Below, one piece after another: positions 1 through 7,595 of a stretch of 64,000 nt of DNA. The stretch's first letter is position 1, and every line of letters begins with the position of its first letter. Under the pieces are notes generated by a model that saw nothing but the letters and a program-made list of their open reading frames with translations, was not told where the DNA came from and did no database searches. Origin of the DNA: Bacteroidota bacterium (GTDB lineage Bacteria > Bacteroidota > Bacteroidia > Palsa-965); assembly GCA_016194975.1 (NCBI GenBank), contig JACQAM010000023.1:248001-312000 (forward strand), given 5' to 3'. The position numbers and the translations under genes are program-made.

Positions 1-204
1 CAAAAAGCATACAGGATATCAAAAGTCCGTTCGGCGATATGGAATTCTAAGTGCTTTGGATTATATTTGATAAACCCTGAATTCGTCGGGCTTATCCGCC
101 CGAATTGGAGAGATAAGGATGAAAACGTCAGGGTTATAAACGAGTTAGGCGTCATACAAGATGAGCCTAAAAAAAGGACTAATGGCAATAAAAATGACAG
201 ATAA
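1..204 (+). CDS. C-terminal fragment of an unidentified protein (truncated by window edge)
   Basis: Frame 1 is open from the first base to a TAA at 202-204, giving 67 residues of an otherwise missing protein. The composition is ordinary (mixed hydrophobic and charged, ending in a Lys/Asn/Arg-rich tail), so it looks coding rather than random. Its stop lies inside the start region of the next gene: candidate ATGs at 182 and 194 both precede the TAA, so the two genes overlap and are probably translationally coupled. I do not recognise the family. Since the downstream partner looks SUKH-like, this could be the end of a toxin, but that is inference only. Confidence 0.55.
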   Translation, partial: QKAYRISKVRSAIWNSKCFGLYLINPEFVGLIRPNWRDKDENVRVINELGVIQDEPKKRTNGNKNDR

Positions 205-847
205 ATTGAAGGAACTTGAAAAACAGCTTGGTGCGTTTTCAGAAAAATCTGAACTCTCTGGGGAAAGACTTTTATTGTTTCCAGAAAATTTTAGACGAGT
301 TCATTCCTTTAAAATATTTGGTAACGATTTACTAGCCATACCAGCAAACCTAATTATTGAAGGTGATGATGAAGAGTTTGAAAAACCTTTTAGTTTTTTG
401 GACAGCTTGGAAACCATAAAAATATTTGATAGTGAATTCAGACCAGAAGTTCCAGACGATTTTATTCAAATAGGAAATTTATGTGGTTCAACTGAAATCG
501 TATTATTAAACAAGTTGAAGAACACTGTTCATATTTTCCATGTCTCTGACATTGCGGATAAGGATTGGCTGAAGTACAAATTGGAAAAAGCAATCTGTGA
601 TTTAGAGGTATTCATTAACAATATTCGAGTTCAGACTGTTTGCTGTTTAATGAATCCTAAAGACTATTCTAAGTGGGATATTTTTGAAATTCGGAACAAT
701 GAAATATTGACTTTTAATGAGCTTTTGCAATATACAGACAAAGAAACTACATGGAAAGAATACAAAAAACTTGTAGAAAAATCACTAGAGAAAGGTTTTA
801 AAATTCATTATGCTCCGAAAAAACTATTAAATGAACTTGCAGAATAA
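182..847 (+). CDS. SMI1/KNR4 (SUKH)-like protein, possible immunity protein
   Basis: A 221-residue soluble acidic protein with no signal peptide or membrane segment. The middle part (a Pro-Asp-Asp-Phe run, then a Gly-containing turn and beta-rich stretch followed by a charged helix) resembles the second half of SUKH-superfamily domains, which often act as immunity proteins in polymorphic toxin systems. The match is by eye and weak. An in-frame ATG exists at 161, but it lies deep in the upstream gene. ATG 182 has AGGA 4-7 bases ahead, and ATG 194 is also possible. The overlap with the preceding truncated gene supports a two-gene unit. Function otherwise unknown. Confidence 0.5.
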   Translation: MAIKMTDKLKELEKQLGAFSEKSELSGERLLLFPENFRRVHSFKIFGNDLLAIPANLIIEGDDEEFEKPFSFLDSLETIKIFDSEFRPEVPDDFIQIGNLCGSTEIVLLNKLKNTVHIFHVSDIADKDWLKYKLEKAICDLEVFINNIRVQTVCCLMNPKDYSKWDIFEIRNNEILTFNELLQYTDKETTWKEYKKLVEKSLEKGFKIHYAPKKLLNELAE

Positions 848-876
848 AGTACGAACGCCTAACACGGGTGCCCGTT

Positions 877-902
877 GCCCGCCCGGTTTGGGTCGGGCAG
901 GC
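877..902. repeat. REP-like GC-rich palindrome
   Basis: The arms GCCCGCCCG (877-885) and CGGGCAGGC (894-902) form a hairpin with one mismatch and an 8-base loop. The same arms, in inverse orientation and with a different loop, occur inside the sensor-kinase gene at 61657-61683, so this is probably a dispersed palindromic repeat of this genome. Confidence 0.5.
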
Positions 903-1032
903 ACAACTTCCCTTTTCAAAAAATAATTCTCCTATTCGCCCGAATAGCGCAACTCGCTCCCGCTCCACAAAAGTTCACAACACAATTTTTTCTGTTAATG
1001 ACAAACGGAAAATATTTTCCAGCGAAAAACAA

Positions 1033-1060
1033 TGTTCATAATGAACAAAAAAATGTTCAT
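1033..1060. promoter_or_regulatory. Possible operator: TGTTCAT inverted pair plus a third half-site
   Basis: TGTTCAT (1033-1039) and ATGAACA (1041-1047) form a perfect inverted repeat around one base, and a third TGTTCAT lies at 1054-1060. Such short palindromes are typical of XRE-type repressor operators. It lies about 220 bases before the toxin gene, too far from the promoter recognised at 1234-1265 to be an obvious operator for it, so its role is open. Confidence 0.3.
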
Positions 1061-1233
1061 CGTGTTCTGAATTCCATTTTTCCTCAGCTCCATCGCCACC
1101 ACTTTTACTTTTTTCACTTTGTAGTTCATCCACTTTTTAAGATTACAGGTTGACAGTTTTGTACACCGAAATCGCCAACTTCTTAAACCCGCAAACCGTT
1201 AGGCGCAACCTTGACACCAATGACAAAGTTAAA

Positions 1234-1265
1234 TTTGTTTCCTAATAAAGAAACTCGTATATTTG
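1234..1265 (+). promoter_or_regulatory. Bacteroidota-type promoter of the higBA pair
   Basis: TTTG at 1234-1237 (-33 element) and TATATTTG at 1258-1265 (a perfect TAnnTTTG -7 box) are separated by 20 bases, matching the primary-sigma promoter of Bacteroidota. Transcription would begin near 1270, about 10 bases before the GTG start of the toxin gene. Confidence 0.65.
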
Positions 1266-1279
1266 TATAAAAATCGGTT

Positions 1280-1627
1280 GTGACAGAAAAATTTAAGGTT
1301 CAATTCCTTGCAGACGCTGACGAATTCATTGCAAAACTTGACCTCAAAGCTCGCGAAAAAATCATTTATAATATTCGTAAAGCACAAGTTATTAATGATA
1401 ATGAACTTTTTAAAAAACTTACTGGCGACATCTGGGAATTCAGGACTTTGTATAAAAAAACAAAATACCGACTTTTCGCTTTTTGGGACAACAGAGAAAA
1501 ATCAAATACCATAGTAATTGCGACACATGGAATAATTAAAAAAACTGACAAGACACCGCTCGCTAACCTTGACAAAGCAGAGCGATTAAGAAAACAATAT
1601 TTTAACCAAACAACTCATACAAAATGA
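1280..1627 (+). CDS. higB: RelE/HigB-type toxin (phage Gp49-like)
   Basis: A 115-residue basic protein of the HigB/Gp49-like branch of the RelE superfamily, whose members cleave mRNA on the ribosome. Visible family features are an N-terminal strand-helix (KFKVQFLADADEFIAKL), the central LTGDIWEFRTLYKKTKYRLFAFWD core of the fold, and a late IVIATHGIIKKTDKTP segment. The start is GTG at 1280, close behind a perfect -7 box. The stop overlaps the antitoxin start by four bases (ATGA), so toxin precedes antitoxin, the order usual for higBA. It lies in a repeat-containing accessory segment, which suggests transfer. Confidence 0.85.
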   Translation: MTEKFKVQFLADADEFIAKLDLKAREKIIYNIRKAQVINDNELFKKLTGDIWEFRTLYKKTKYRLFAFWDNREKSNTIVIATHGIIKKTDKTPLANLDKAERLRKQYFNQTTHTK

Positions 1628-1953
1628 AAACAGGTAAAAAATTAAAACTTTATTCGTTAGACGAAATTACCGACAAACATATTGGTAAAAAAGGCACCAA
1701 AAAACGTGACGAATTTGAAAGCGAATTGCGCCTTGACCTTCTTGGCGAAGCAATAAAAAGAGCAAGAAAGGAAAGACATTTGACTCAAGAAGAATTGGGC
1801 GATCTCGTTGGAGTACAAAAAGCTCAAATCTCAAAACTTGAACATAGTTTGACAGACGCACGTTTTGAAACTATCATAAAAGTTTTTAAAGCTTTGAACG
1901 CTAAAATAAATTTCAATATTGAACTGCTCGACCAAAGAGTAAAAATAGCTTGA
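1624..1953 (+). CDS. higA: HigA-type antitoxin with XRE helix-turn-helix
   Basis: A 109-residue protein with a basic N-terminal extension and an HTH_3/XRE domain (about residues 38-95). The recognition region reads RKERHLTQEELGDLVGVQKAQISKLE, followed by the usual family tail. It should neutralise the toxin encoded just upstream and repress their shared promoter. The start codon overlaps the toxin stop (ATGA), so translation is coupled. A 29-base motif follows the stop directly (1954-1982) and has a 24/29 match at 950-978, which hints that the two accessory units share a common tail. Confidence 0.85.
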   Translation: MKTGKKLKLYSLDEITDKHIGKKGTKKRDEFESELRLDLLGEAIKRARKERHLTQEELGDLVGVQKAQISKLEHSLTDARFETIIKVFKALNAKINFNIELLDQRVKIA

Positions 1954-2005
1954 CAACTCATTCCCGCTCCATAAAAAATCACCGCATGCTTTTTGATTCC
2001 ACGCG

Positions 2006-2971
2006 TTAGAGGAATTCCTTTTTGTCAAGATAATTCTTCACATAATCCCCCACTCCTTCTTCGAGCGAAGTAAAATCGTTTTTGTATCCCGCATCCCTCA
2101 GCTTATGCATATTCGCTTCTGTAAAATACTGGTATTTGTTTCGGATATCGGCCGGCGTATCAATGAAAGAATTTTTTTCTTCCTTATTCATTGCTTTGAA
2201 AGTTGCGTGTGCGAGATCGAGAAATGAACGCGCCTTACCGGTGCCGAGATTGTAAATTCCGGAAGCGGGATGATTGCGGTATAAAAACAAAATTACTTCC
2301 ACCACATCTTTCACATAAATAAAATCGCGCAACTGTTCCCCGTCTTTGAATTCAGGTTTGTGCGAACGGAATAATTTCATTTCACCCGAAGAAGAAATTT
2401 GGTTGAACGCATGCAGGATCACCGAAGCCATTCTTCCTTTGTGATATTCATTCGGCCCGTACACATTGAAAAATTTCAACCCGTACCAGTTCGGGGGAGT
2501 TTTACTTTGTCCCAAAACCCATTTATCAAATTCATTTTTCGATTCGCCGTACGGATTCAGCGGTTTCAGTTTTTCAATTTTCGAATGATCATCGTCGTAA
2601 CCAAATTCACCGAGTCCATACGTTGCGGCGGAAGAAGCGTAGATGAGCGGAATATTATTTTCAGCGCAAATATTCCAGATCATTTTCGAATACGCCACAT
2701 TCAGTTCATCAAATATCTTTTTGTCAAACTCCGTCGTGTCCGTGCGCGCGCCTATGTGAAAAACAACATCGATCTCAGAAGCATTTTTCAAGAACCATTT
2801 TTCAAACAAACCACGATCGATCCGTTCCTGATAATATTTACCATTGAGATTCGGAAGTTTCTGCTCGTTTGAAAAATCATCGACCAGAACAAGGTCTTCG
2901 ATGTCTTCCTCGTTAAGTTTTGAAACGAGACATGAACCGATGAATCCTGCTGCGCCAGTTACTATTTTCAT
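2006..2971 (-). CDS. hldD: ADP-L-glycero-D-manno-heptose 6-epimerase
   Basis: Epimerises ADP-D-glycero-D-manno-heptose to the L-glycero form used for the lipopolysaccharide inner core. It is an extended short-chain dehydrogenase: the NAD(P)-binding TGAAGFIG lies at residues 5-12, HIGARTDTTE identifies the HldD branch, SSAATYG and YGESK carry the catalytic Ser and Tyr/Lys, and FFNVYGPNEYHKGRMAS binds the substrate. The 321-residue length fits the family. It is the last of four minus-strand genes (mqnB, mqnD, the TerC gene, hldD), separated from the TerC gene by about 260 bases, so it may have its own promoter. It converges with the higBA pair. Confidence 0.93.
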   Translation of the reverse strand: MKIVTGAAGFIGSCLVSKLNEEDIEDLVLVDDFSNEQKLPNLNGKYYQERIDRGLFEKWFLKNASEIDVVFHIGARTDTTEFDKKIFDELNVAYSKMIWNICAENNIPLIYASSAATYGLGEFGYDDDHSKIEKLKPLNPYGESKNEFDKWVLGQSKTPPNWYGLKFFNVYGPNEYHKGRMASVILHAFNQISSSGEMKLFRSHKPEFKDGEQLRDFIYVKDVVEVILFLYRNHPASGIYNLGTGKARSFLDLAHATFKAMNKEEKNSFIDTPADIRNKYQYFTEANMHKLRDAGYKNDFTSLEEGVGDYVKNYLDKKEFL

Positions 2972-3232
2972 TCGGATTTAAGATTTGAAATTCTCTGTAA
3001 AATTATAAAACACATTCATGTTCTCAAGATTATTTTTCAGAAGCGGTACTTCACCGCTTTAAATTTTCTTTGTTCCCGTCCGTTGGCCGGGGCTAATCGT
3101 GGCGGCTGCATTGCATTAAATTCACTGCTGTGCTTCTCGGCCCGGTCGGCTGAATAATCAGTGACCATATTCTGTTTTTGTACCCGGAAAATAAAATCGC
3201 TGCAGCCATTACAGATTAAATTTTACTGCCTG

Positions 3233-3991
3233 CTACTTTCTCTTCGGATAGCCAAAAACAAACGACGTGATCACCGGCAACAAAAAAACAGAAACAGTTC
3301 CTATGGAAACATAAAGATCCGCTTCATGGCTTTCGAGAAAAATTGCCAGAGGTGAATTCGGGTTGAAGCGCGTCCACAAACTCATCATCAGTTTTACGCC
3401 GAGAATAAAAATGACAACGAACGCCGCCGGTTCGAGGAAAGAAAAATTTTCCATGAGCTTTACAAATCCCTGCGCAACGAAACGCATGGCGAGAATTCCA
3501 ATGAAAACACCGGTGCAGATGAGAATGATATTATTCGTAAAAGCAACTGCCGCAAAAACATTGTCGATTGAAAAAGCCATGTCCATCATTTCAACGAGCA
3601 GAACTGTCGACCAGAAAACGCCGAGTTTCCCGATGGTATTTTTATACAACCAGTTTTCATTTTTATTCAGCGTATCATCTTCTTTTTCCGGAGTGGCGCG
3701 CGATGAAAAATAATTTACAGAGAGATAAAGAAGATAAGCGCCGCCGGCCGCTTTCAGCCACCAGATCTTTACAAGATAAACAGCAAGCACTAAACTTATT
3801 CCGCGGAAAACGTAAGCGCCGAGAATCCCATACTTCAATGCTTTCCCTCGTTTCTCTTTCGGCAAATCCAGCACCATCGTCGCCAGCACCGCAGCATTGT
3901 CAACAGAAAGCAGACTTTCAATGATCACAAGGTTGAGAATGATGAGGAGAGCGCGCTCCGGATCGTTTACGATTTCCTGAAATACATTCAT
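3233..3991 (-). CDS. TerC-family integral membrane protein
   Basis: A 252-residue membrane protein with about seven hydrophobic segments. It carries the two TerC signatures, a Glu followed by LLSVDNA near the N-terminus and MAFSIDNVFA in the centre, whose acidic residues are thought to bind metal. TerC relatives are linked to tellurite resistance and, in several bacteria, to Mn2+ export. ATG at 3991 is preferred over an in-frame TTG at 3997. A TAACTTCG box (complement of 3998-4005) sits only six bases before it, so the mRNA would begin at or just before this ATG. The substrate cannot be told from sequence. Confidence 0.88.
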   Translation of the reverse strand: MNVFQEIVNDPERALLIILNLVIIESLLSVDNAAVLATMVLDLPKEKRGKALKYGILGAYVFRGISLVLAVYLVKIWWLKAAGGAYLLYLSVNYFSSRATPEKEDDTLNKNENWLYKNTIGKLGVFWSTVLLVEMMDMAFSIDNVFAAVAFTNNIILICTGVFIGILAMRFVAQGFVKLMENFSFLEPAAFVVIFILGVKLMMSLWTRFNPNSPLAIFLESHEADLYVSIGTVSVFLLPVITSFVFGYPKRK

Positions 3992-4092
3992 GAGCAACGA
4001 AGTTAAGGATTAGGTAATGCTTCTGACGGTTTAACCACAGAGGGCTACCGCACATTCCCGCGCACCACCACGATTTCGTGGAAGCAGAGCAT

Positions 4093-4953
4093 TCAGTCGA
4101 GGAAAATATTTTTACCAATCGCAGAAATTATTTCTGACTTTTTCGCTGTAGAAAATAATTCTTCCACCGCACTTCTCCCCTCTTTTCCGAGATCGACAGA
4201 AAATTCATTTACATAAAGTTCAATGTGTTTCATCATCACCTCTTCGCTCATCTCCTGCGCATGTGCGCGCACAAAAGGCATGCACGCATCCGGGTGCACA
4301 AACGCGTACTCCACACTCGCGCGTATGAGCGCATCCACGCGATGCTGAATTTCATTGGAGAATTTTCTTTTCATCACTATTCCGCCAAGAGGAATCGGGT
4401 GGCCCGCTTGCCCTGAGCTTGTCGATCGGGTCTTTTCTTCCCAGTATTCGCCGAGATCGATTATTTTTTTCAAACCTTTCTCTTCGTAAGTAAAACGATT
4501 TTCGTGAATGATGAGCCCGGCGTCTGCTTTTTCATTCAACAAAGCATTTTCAATTTCAGAAAAGATCATTTCCGTTTTCAGTTTTGCATTGGGAAAAGCA
4601 AGTCCGAATAATAAATTAGCTGTCGTAAATTTTCCGGGAATAGCGATGCACAAATTTCCTTCCGCAATTTCTTCTTTTGAAATTTTTCGTTTTGAGATCA
4701 GTAATGGGCCGCAATTTATCCCGAGCGCACTTCCTGAATTCAGGAGAAAATAATTTTCCGTGCAATGCGCGAATGCATGAAAACTCAGTTTCGTTATATC
4801 AATTTCAGAATGAAAAGCTTTTTTATTCAATGTCTCCACATCTTCCATCACCAAATCAAAATCAATTCCCTGCGTGTCTATGCGCTTGTTGACGATCGCA
4901 TCGAAAATGAAACAATCATTAGGGCAGGGAGAAAAACCGAGAGAAATATTCAT
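4093..4953 (-). CDS. mqnD: 1,4-dihydroxy-6-naphthoate synthase
   Basis: The late enzyme of the futalosine menaquinone pathway, converting cyclic dehypoxanthinyl futalosine to 1,4-dihydroxy-6-naphthoate. The protein has the periplasmic-binding-protein-like fold of MqnA/MqnD, with SPCPNDCFIFDA at the N-terminus, DVETLNKKAF, DITKLSFHAF, the FTTANLLF segment, ADAGLIIHENRFTY and PIPLGGIVMKR. Eight extra residues (RSTSSGQA), encoded by a 24-base repeat-derived stretch at 4405-4428, interrupt the normally compact W-x-EKT-x-PIPLG region without breaking the frame. It follows mqnB on the same strand across a gap filled by tandem repeats. Confidence 0.93.
   Translation of the reverse strand: MNISLGFSPCPNDCFIFDAIVNKRIDTQGIDFDLVMEDVETLNKKAFHSEIDITKLSFHAFAHCTENYFLLNSGSALGINCGPLLISKRKISKEEIAEGNLCIAIPGKFTTANLLFGLAFPNAKLKTEMIFSEIENALLNEKADAGLIIHENRFTYEEKGLKKIIDLGEYWEEKTRSTSSGQAGHPIPLGGIVMKRKFSNEIQHRVDALIRASVEYAFVHPDACMPFVRAHAQEMSEEVMMKHIELYVNEFSVDLGKEGRSAVEELFSTAKKSEIISAIGKNIFLD
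4405..4428 (-). repeat. In-frame 24-base repeat-derived insertion inside mqnD
   Basis: Read on the minus strand it encodes Arg-Ser-Thr-Ser-Ser-Gly-Gln-Ala between EKT and GHPIPLGG. Its core TCGACAAGCTCAGGGCAAGC resembles the CTGAGCTTGTCGA words often found scattered in environmental bacterial genomes (recalled, not searched). Twenty-four bases keep the reading frame. Confidence 0.6.
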
Positions 4954-4954
4954 G

Positions 4955-5084
4955 ACTACTGTACGAATTACGAAATTTACTACTGTACGAATTACGAAAT
5001 TCTCGAACTACGAAATTTACTACTGTACGAACTACGAAATTGGCGAACTACGAACTACGAAATTTACGAATTACGAACTGCGAA
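4955..5084. repeat. Degenerate tandem repeats between mqnB and mqnD
   Basis: The spacer consists almost entirely of repeated words built from TACTGTACGAA, YTACGAAATT and GAACTACGAA, in three longer copies and several partial ones. It would form the leader of mqnD or the internal spacer of an mqnBD transcript. I see no separate gene in it. Confidence 0.8.
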
Positions 5085-5095
5085 AAAAACGAAAA

Positions 5096-5776
5096 TTAAA
5101 ACGCATTAAGAATTTCAAGTCCCGTTGTGCTGAGATTTTTTATTGCTTCTGCCATTTTCCACGCATCGCGGTTTCTTTTCTCAATGAAATTCGACACCGC
5201 ACGCACCTGCGCAAACACGGTATCGTGCGTCATGCACGCGTACATGAATGCCGCGCCTTCCATGCTTTCCACATGCGGATTCCAGCGCTTCACGGTTTCC
5301 GAAATACTTTTTTCATTGCCATGAACTTTATTCACCGTAATTCCATTCACGGTAGCAATTGCATTCATCACGGGATTTGAAGGCGGAGCAAGATTCACAA
5401 GTTGCCCCCATTTGAACGGAAGTTCATTTTCTCCGAGCAGGTTCAGCTCATTCACCGTCAGAAATTTTTCTCCATCCTCGGCGCCGAGTTCCGCAATGCG
5501 ATCGGTAACAATATGCACGAGCATTCCCGGATCGAGTGAACGATCGAAACTTCCGCACGTACCGAAGTTGATGGCGAGATCATATTTATTCGTGGCAAGA
5601 ACATGCGAGCACCACGAAGCCGTCGCGATCATTCCAACGCCGGTGGTGAGCGAATCGATCTCTTTATTTCCGAGAGAATATTTTTTCATACGCGGGCCAT
5701 TTTCCGCAATGAATTTCATGTGGGCGAAGAGTGGAGAGATTTCCATGTAGGTCGCCGAGACTAATAATATTTTCAT
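5096..5776 (-). CDS. mqnB: Futalosine hydrolase
   Basis: Removes hypoxanthine from futalosine (or adenine from aminofutalosine) in the futalosine menaquinone route. It belongs to the nucleoside phosphorylase/MTA-SAH nucleosidase superfamily: TGVGMIATA near residue 45, INFGTCGSFD in the purine site, and VESMEGAAFMYAC with the nucleoside-binding Met-Glu. VRAVSNFIEKRNRDAWKMAEAI is typical of MqnB. The 226-residue length is normal. The start ATG lies four bases after a TACCTTAG box (complement of 5781-5788), so the transcript is predicted to be leaderless. Divergent from the pterin synthase gene and upstream of mqnD on the same strand. Confidence 0.93.
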   Translation of the reverse strand: MKILLVSATYMEISPLFAHMKFIAENGPRMKKYSLGNKEIDSLTTGVGMIATASWCSHVLATNKYDLAINFGTCGSFDRSLDPGMLVHIVTDRIAELGAEDGEKFLTVNELNLLGENELPFKWGQLVNLAPPSNPVMNAIATVNGITVNKVHGNEKSISETVKRWNPHVESMEGAAFMYACMTHDTVFAQVRAVSNFIEKRNRDAWKMAEAIKNLSTTGLEILNAF

Positions 5777-5780
5777 TGGG

Positions 5781-5916
5781 CTAAGGTAATAAGGTATCGG
5801 GTTCAGGTATTAGGGTAACAGGGTATTATTATTTCTGAATATTCCCGGCTATTTTTTTAGCTCTCACTCCTTACTAATAACCCAATAACTCAATAACCCA
5901 ATAACCCGTAACTTTA
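5781..5916. promoter_or_regulatory. Divergent leaderless-type promoters for mqnB and the pterin synthase
   Basis: On the minus strand TACCTTAG (complement of 5781-5788) ends four bases before the mqnB ATG. On the plus strand TAACTTTA (5909-5916) ends four bases before the ATG at 5921. Between them are repeated words, GGTATT/GGGTA on the left and the roughly complementary AATAACCC on the right, which could pair. No other gene is visible in the gap. Confidence 0.55.
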
Positions 5917-5920
5917 CACC

Positions 5921-6334
5921 ATGATTTACCTCACACGACGAGAGCGTTTCACTGCCGCGCATAAATTGTATCGCGAAGACTGGAGTCCGAAAAAAAATAT
6001 GGAAATTTTCGGTGGATGTGCAAACCCTAACTGGCACGGGCACAACTACGAAGTTTTCATTACCATCAAAGGAGAGATCGATCCTCAATTCGGTTACCTC
6101 ATGAACCTGAAAGATCTCAGTAAATTAATTTGCGAAAACGTGATTGATAAAGTGGATCATAAAAATCTGAATATCGATGTCGATTTTATGAAAGGTATTA
6201 TGACCTCGACTGAAAATGTGGCGGTCGCGATCTGGAAACAACTGGAGTCACCGCTGAAAAAACACAACGTGCAATTACATTCGGTAAAACTCATTGAAAC
6301 GGAAAATAATTCTGTGGAATATTTCGGCGGATAA
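5921..6334 (+). CDS. 6-pyruvoyltetrahydropterin synthase-type protein (PTPS/QueD family)
   Basis: A 137-residue pterin synthase that acts on dihydroneopterin triphosphate. The zinc ligands His14, His39 and His41 and catalytic Cys33 are visible in AAHKL and GGCANPNWHGHNY. Five residues separate Cys from HGH, as in tetrahydrobiopterin-type PTPS (CNNPNGHGHNY), whereas QueD of the queuosine pathway usually has three. The C-terminal ETENNSVEYFG carries the pterin-binding Glu. The next gene is folE, which supplies the substrate. Most pipelines would call it QueD; spacing and context favour a PTPS reaction, but both activities are possible. TAACTTTA four bases before the ATG predicts a leaderless mRNA. 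Confidence 0.85.
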   Translation: MIYLTRRERFTAAHKLYREDWSPKKNMEIFGGCANPNWHGHNYEVFITIKGEIDPQFGYLMNLKDLSKLICENVIDKVDHKNLNIDVDFMKGIMTSTENVAVAIWKQLESPLKKHNVQLHSVKLIETENNSVEYFGG

Positions 6335-6361
6335 AATTTTTAAAAGAAAGGAACCAATTTT

Positions 6362-6985
6362 ATGAACGGAAACGGCCTTGAAGAAGAATTCGGTTACGTA
6401 AAAATTGACAAGTACAATAAATCGCGTACCGATAAAATTGCAGGGAATTACAAACTCATTCTGGAAGACATCGGTGAAAACCCGGTGCGCGAAGGTTTGC
6501 AGAAAACTCCTGAGCGCGTTGCAAAAGCAATTCAGTTCCTCACGCACGGTTATGATCTCGATCCCACAGAAATTCTTCGCTCGGCAATGTTCAAAGAAGA
6601 ATATTCGCAAATGGTTCTTGTGAAAGATATTGAAGTGTATTCGCTGTGCGAACATCACATGCTTCCTTTTTTCGGGAAAGCGCACATCGCCTACATTCCC
6701 AATGGCTGCATTGTTGGTTTGAGTAAACTTCCGCGCGTGGTAGACGCGTTCGCGCGCAGATTACAAGTTCAGGAGCGGCTTACCAATGAGATCCGCGATT
6801 GCATACAGAATACAATGAAACCGCTTGGCGTCGGCGTTGTTATTGAAGCGCAGCATTTGTGCATGCAGATGCGCGGAATTCAGAAACAGAATTCAGTAAC
6901 TACAACTTCTGCTTTCACCGGCGAATTCCTCAATGAAACTACACGTTCGGAATTCATCAAACTCATCGGTTCGAAGTTGCATTGA
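6362..6985 (+). CDS. folE: GTP cyclohydrolase I
   Basis: Converts GTP to 7,8-dihydroneopterin triphosphate, the entry to folate and biopterin-type pterins. The 207-residue protein has the canonical C-terminal core: zinc ligands Cys96, His98/His99 ([15 protein letters not shown]) and Cys167 ([10 protein letters not shown]), the active-site [23 protein letters not shown] block, and [17 protein letters not shown] precedes the ATG. It lies 27 bases after the PTPS-type gene and one base overlaps the following lipoprotein gene (TGATG), so these three genes are probably one operon. Confidence 0.96.
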   Translation: MNGNGLEEEFGYVKIDKYNKSRTDKIAGNYKLILEDIGENPVREGLQKTPERVAKAIQFLTHGYDLDPTEILRSAMFKEEYSQMVLVKDIEVYSLCEHHMLPFFGKAHIAYIPNGCIVGLSKLPRVVDAFARRLQVQERLTNEIRDCIQNTMKPLGVGVVIEAQHLCMQMRGIQKQNSVTTTSAFTGEFLNETTRSEFIKLIGSKLH

Positions 6986-7515
6986 TGAAAAAATATTTTT
7001 TCCTTTTTCCTGTTATCATCCTCGCCGGTTGCCCGATGAAAGTTTCTGTTCCGCTGAGTTTAAGAGCGGAATTGAAAACCGATTCCTCTTTCATTGGAAC
7101 TTATTTCAAACTGAATATGCCGGCCGGCGAAACTGAATCCATAAAATTTTCAATTCTCAATGACACCATGTACCGGATTGTCCGCGACGGAGAAGTGCAG
7201 GATGGCGACATCACGAGAAAAGAAAAAGACGGCTACAGCGGATTCGTAACGATCATCGACGGAAAAAAATTCATGAGTCTTTTAAAAACTGATGCCGACG
7301 GGAAAGCGATCGACGAATTGAAATTCATTATCGCCAATTTCGATCTTCATCGCGGCAAAACGAAGGATACTCTTTTCTCCAATATCCTCACTGGCGGCGG
7401 ACTCGGTTCTTCCGATTATTCAACTCCCGAAGATCTTCGTTCCGCAGTGGAATATGCTTTAAAATATAATTCGCTCAAATACGACTCTGTCTATTCAGGA
7501 GTGTATGTGCGCTGA
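6985..7515 (+). CDS. Predicted lipoprotein of unknown function
   Basis: A 176-residue protein with a lysine-led signal sequence ending in a lipobox (IILAGC), so it should be lipidated at that Cys and held in the outer membrane or periplasm. No domain is recognised; the mature part is mixed alpha/beta with repeated short charged strands. The start ATG at 6985 shares its A with the folE stop, so it is translationally coupled to folE; an in-frame TTG one codon earlier is less likely. A role in pterin metabolism is not indicated beyond position. Confidence 0.75.
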   Translation: MKKYFFLFPVIILAGCPMKVSVPLSLRAELKTDSSFIGTYFKLNMPAGETESIKFSILNDTMYRIVRDGEVQDGDITRKEKDGYSGFVTIIDGKKFMSLLKTDADGKAIDELKFIIANFDLHRGKTKDTLFSNILTGGGLGSSDYSTPEDLRSAVEYALKYNSLKYDSVYSGVYVR

Positions 7516-7595
7516 AAACTCCGTCTTAAAATCCGTTAAACGCTCAACCAAAAGATTATTTTTCACGTAACTTTACATAACCAAAAATCACCACT

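Larger units (their letters stand above)
856..1205. repeat. attC-like inverted ends in a 430-base gene-free stretch
   Basis: The gap between the SUKH-like gene and the toxin gene holds CGCCTAAC at 856-863 and its exact complement GTTAGGCG at 1198-1205. Next to these, ACGGG (864-868) faces CCCG (1188-1191). These match the R'' (RYYYAAC) and R' (GTTRRRY) consensus of integron attC sites, but the 350-base span is longer than usual attC sites. No convincing gene lies inside. Other contents are a GC-rich palindrome, TGTTCAT half-sites and a 29-base motif that recurs after the antitoxin gene. Confidence 0.3.

Noticed and set aside
144-150. GTTAGGC as a cassette boundary just before the first complete gene
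   Set aside because: It lies inside the open reading frame 1-204 (codons for Glu-Leu-Gly), so it is coding sequence and probably coincidental.
875-1153. 92-codon plus-strand frame between the SUKH-like and toxin genes
   Set aside because: It runs through the GC-rich palindrome and operator-like sites, has low-complexity Phe/His-rich composition and no family resemblance.
4069-4082. Perfect hairpin CCACGA-TT-TCGTGG as a terminator of mqnD
   Set aside because: It lies just past the mqnD stop but no T-run follows on the minus strand; too short to call.
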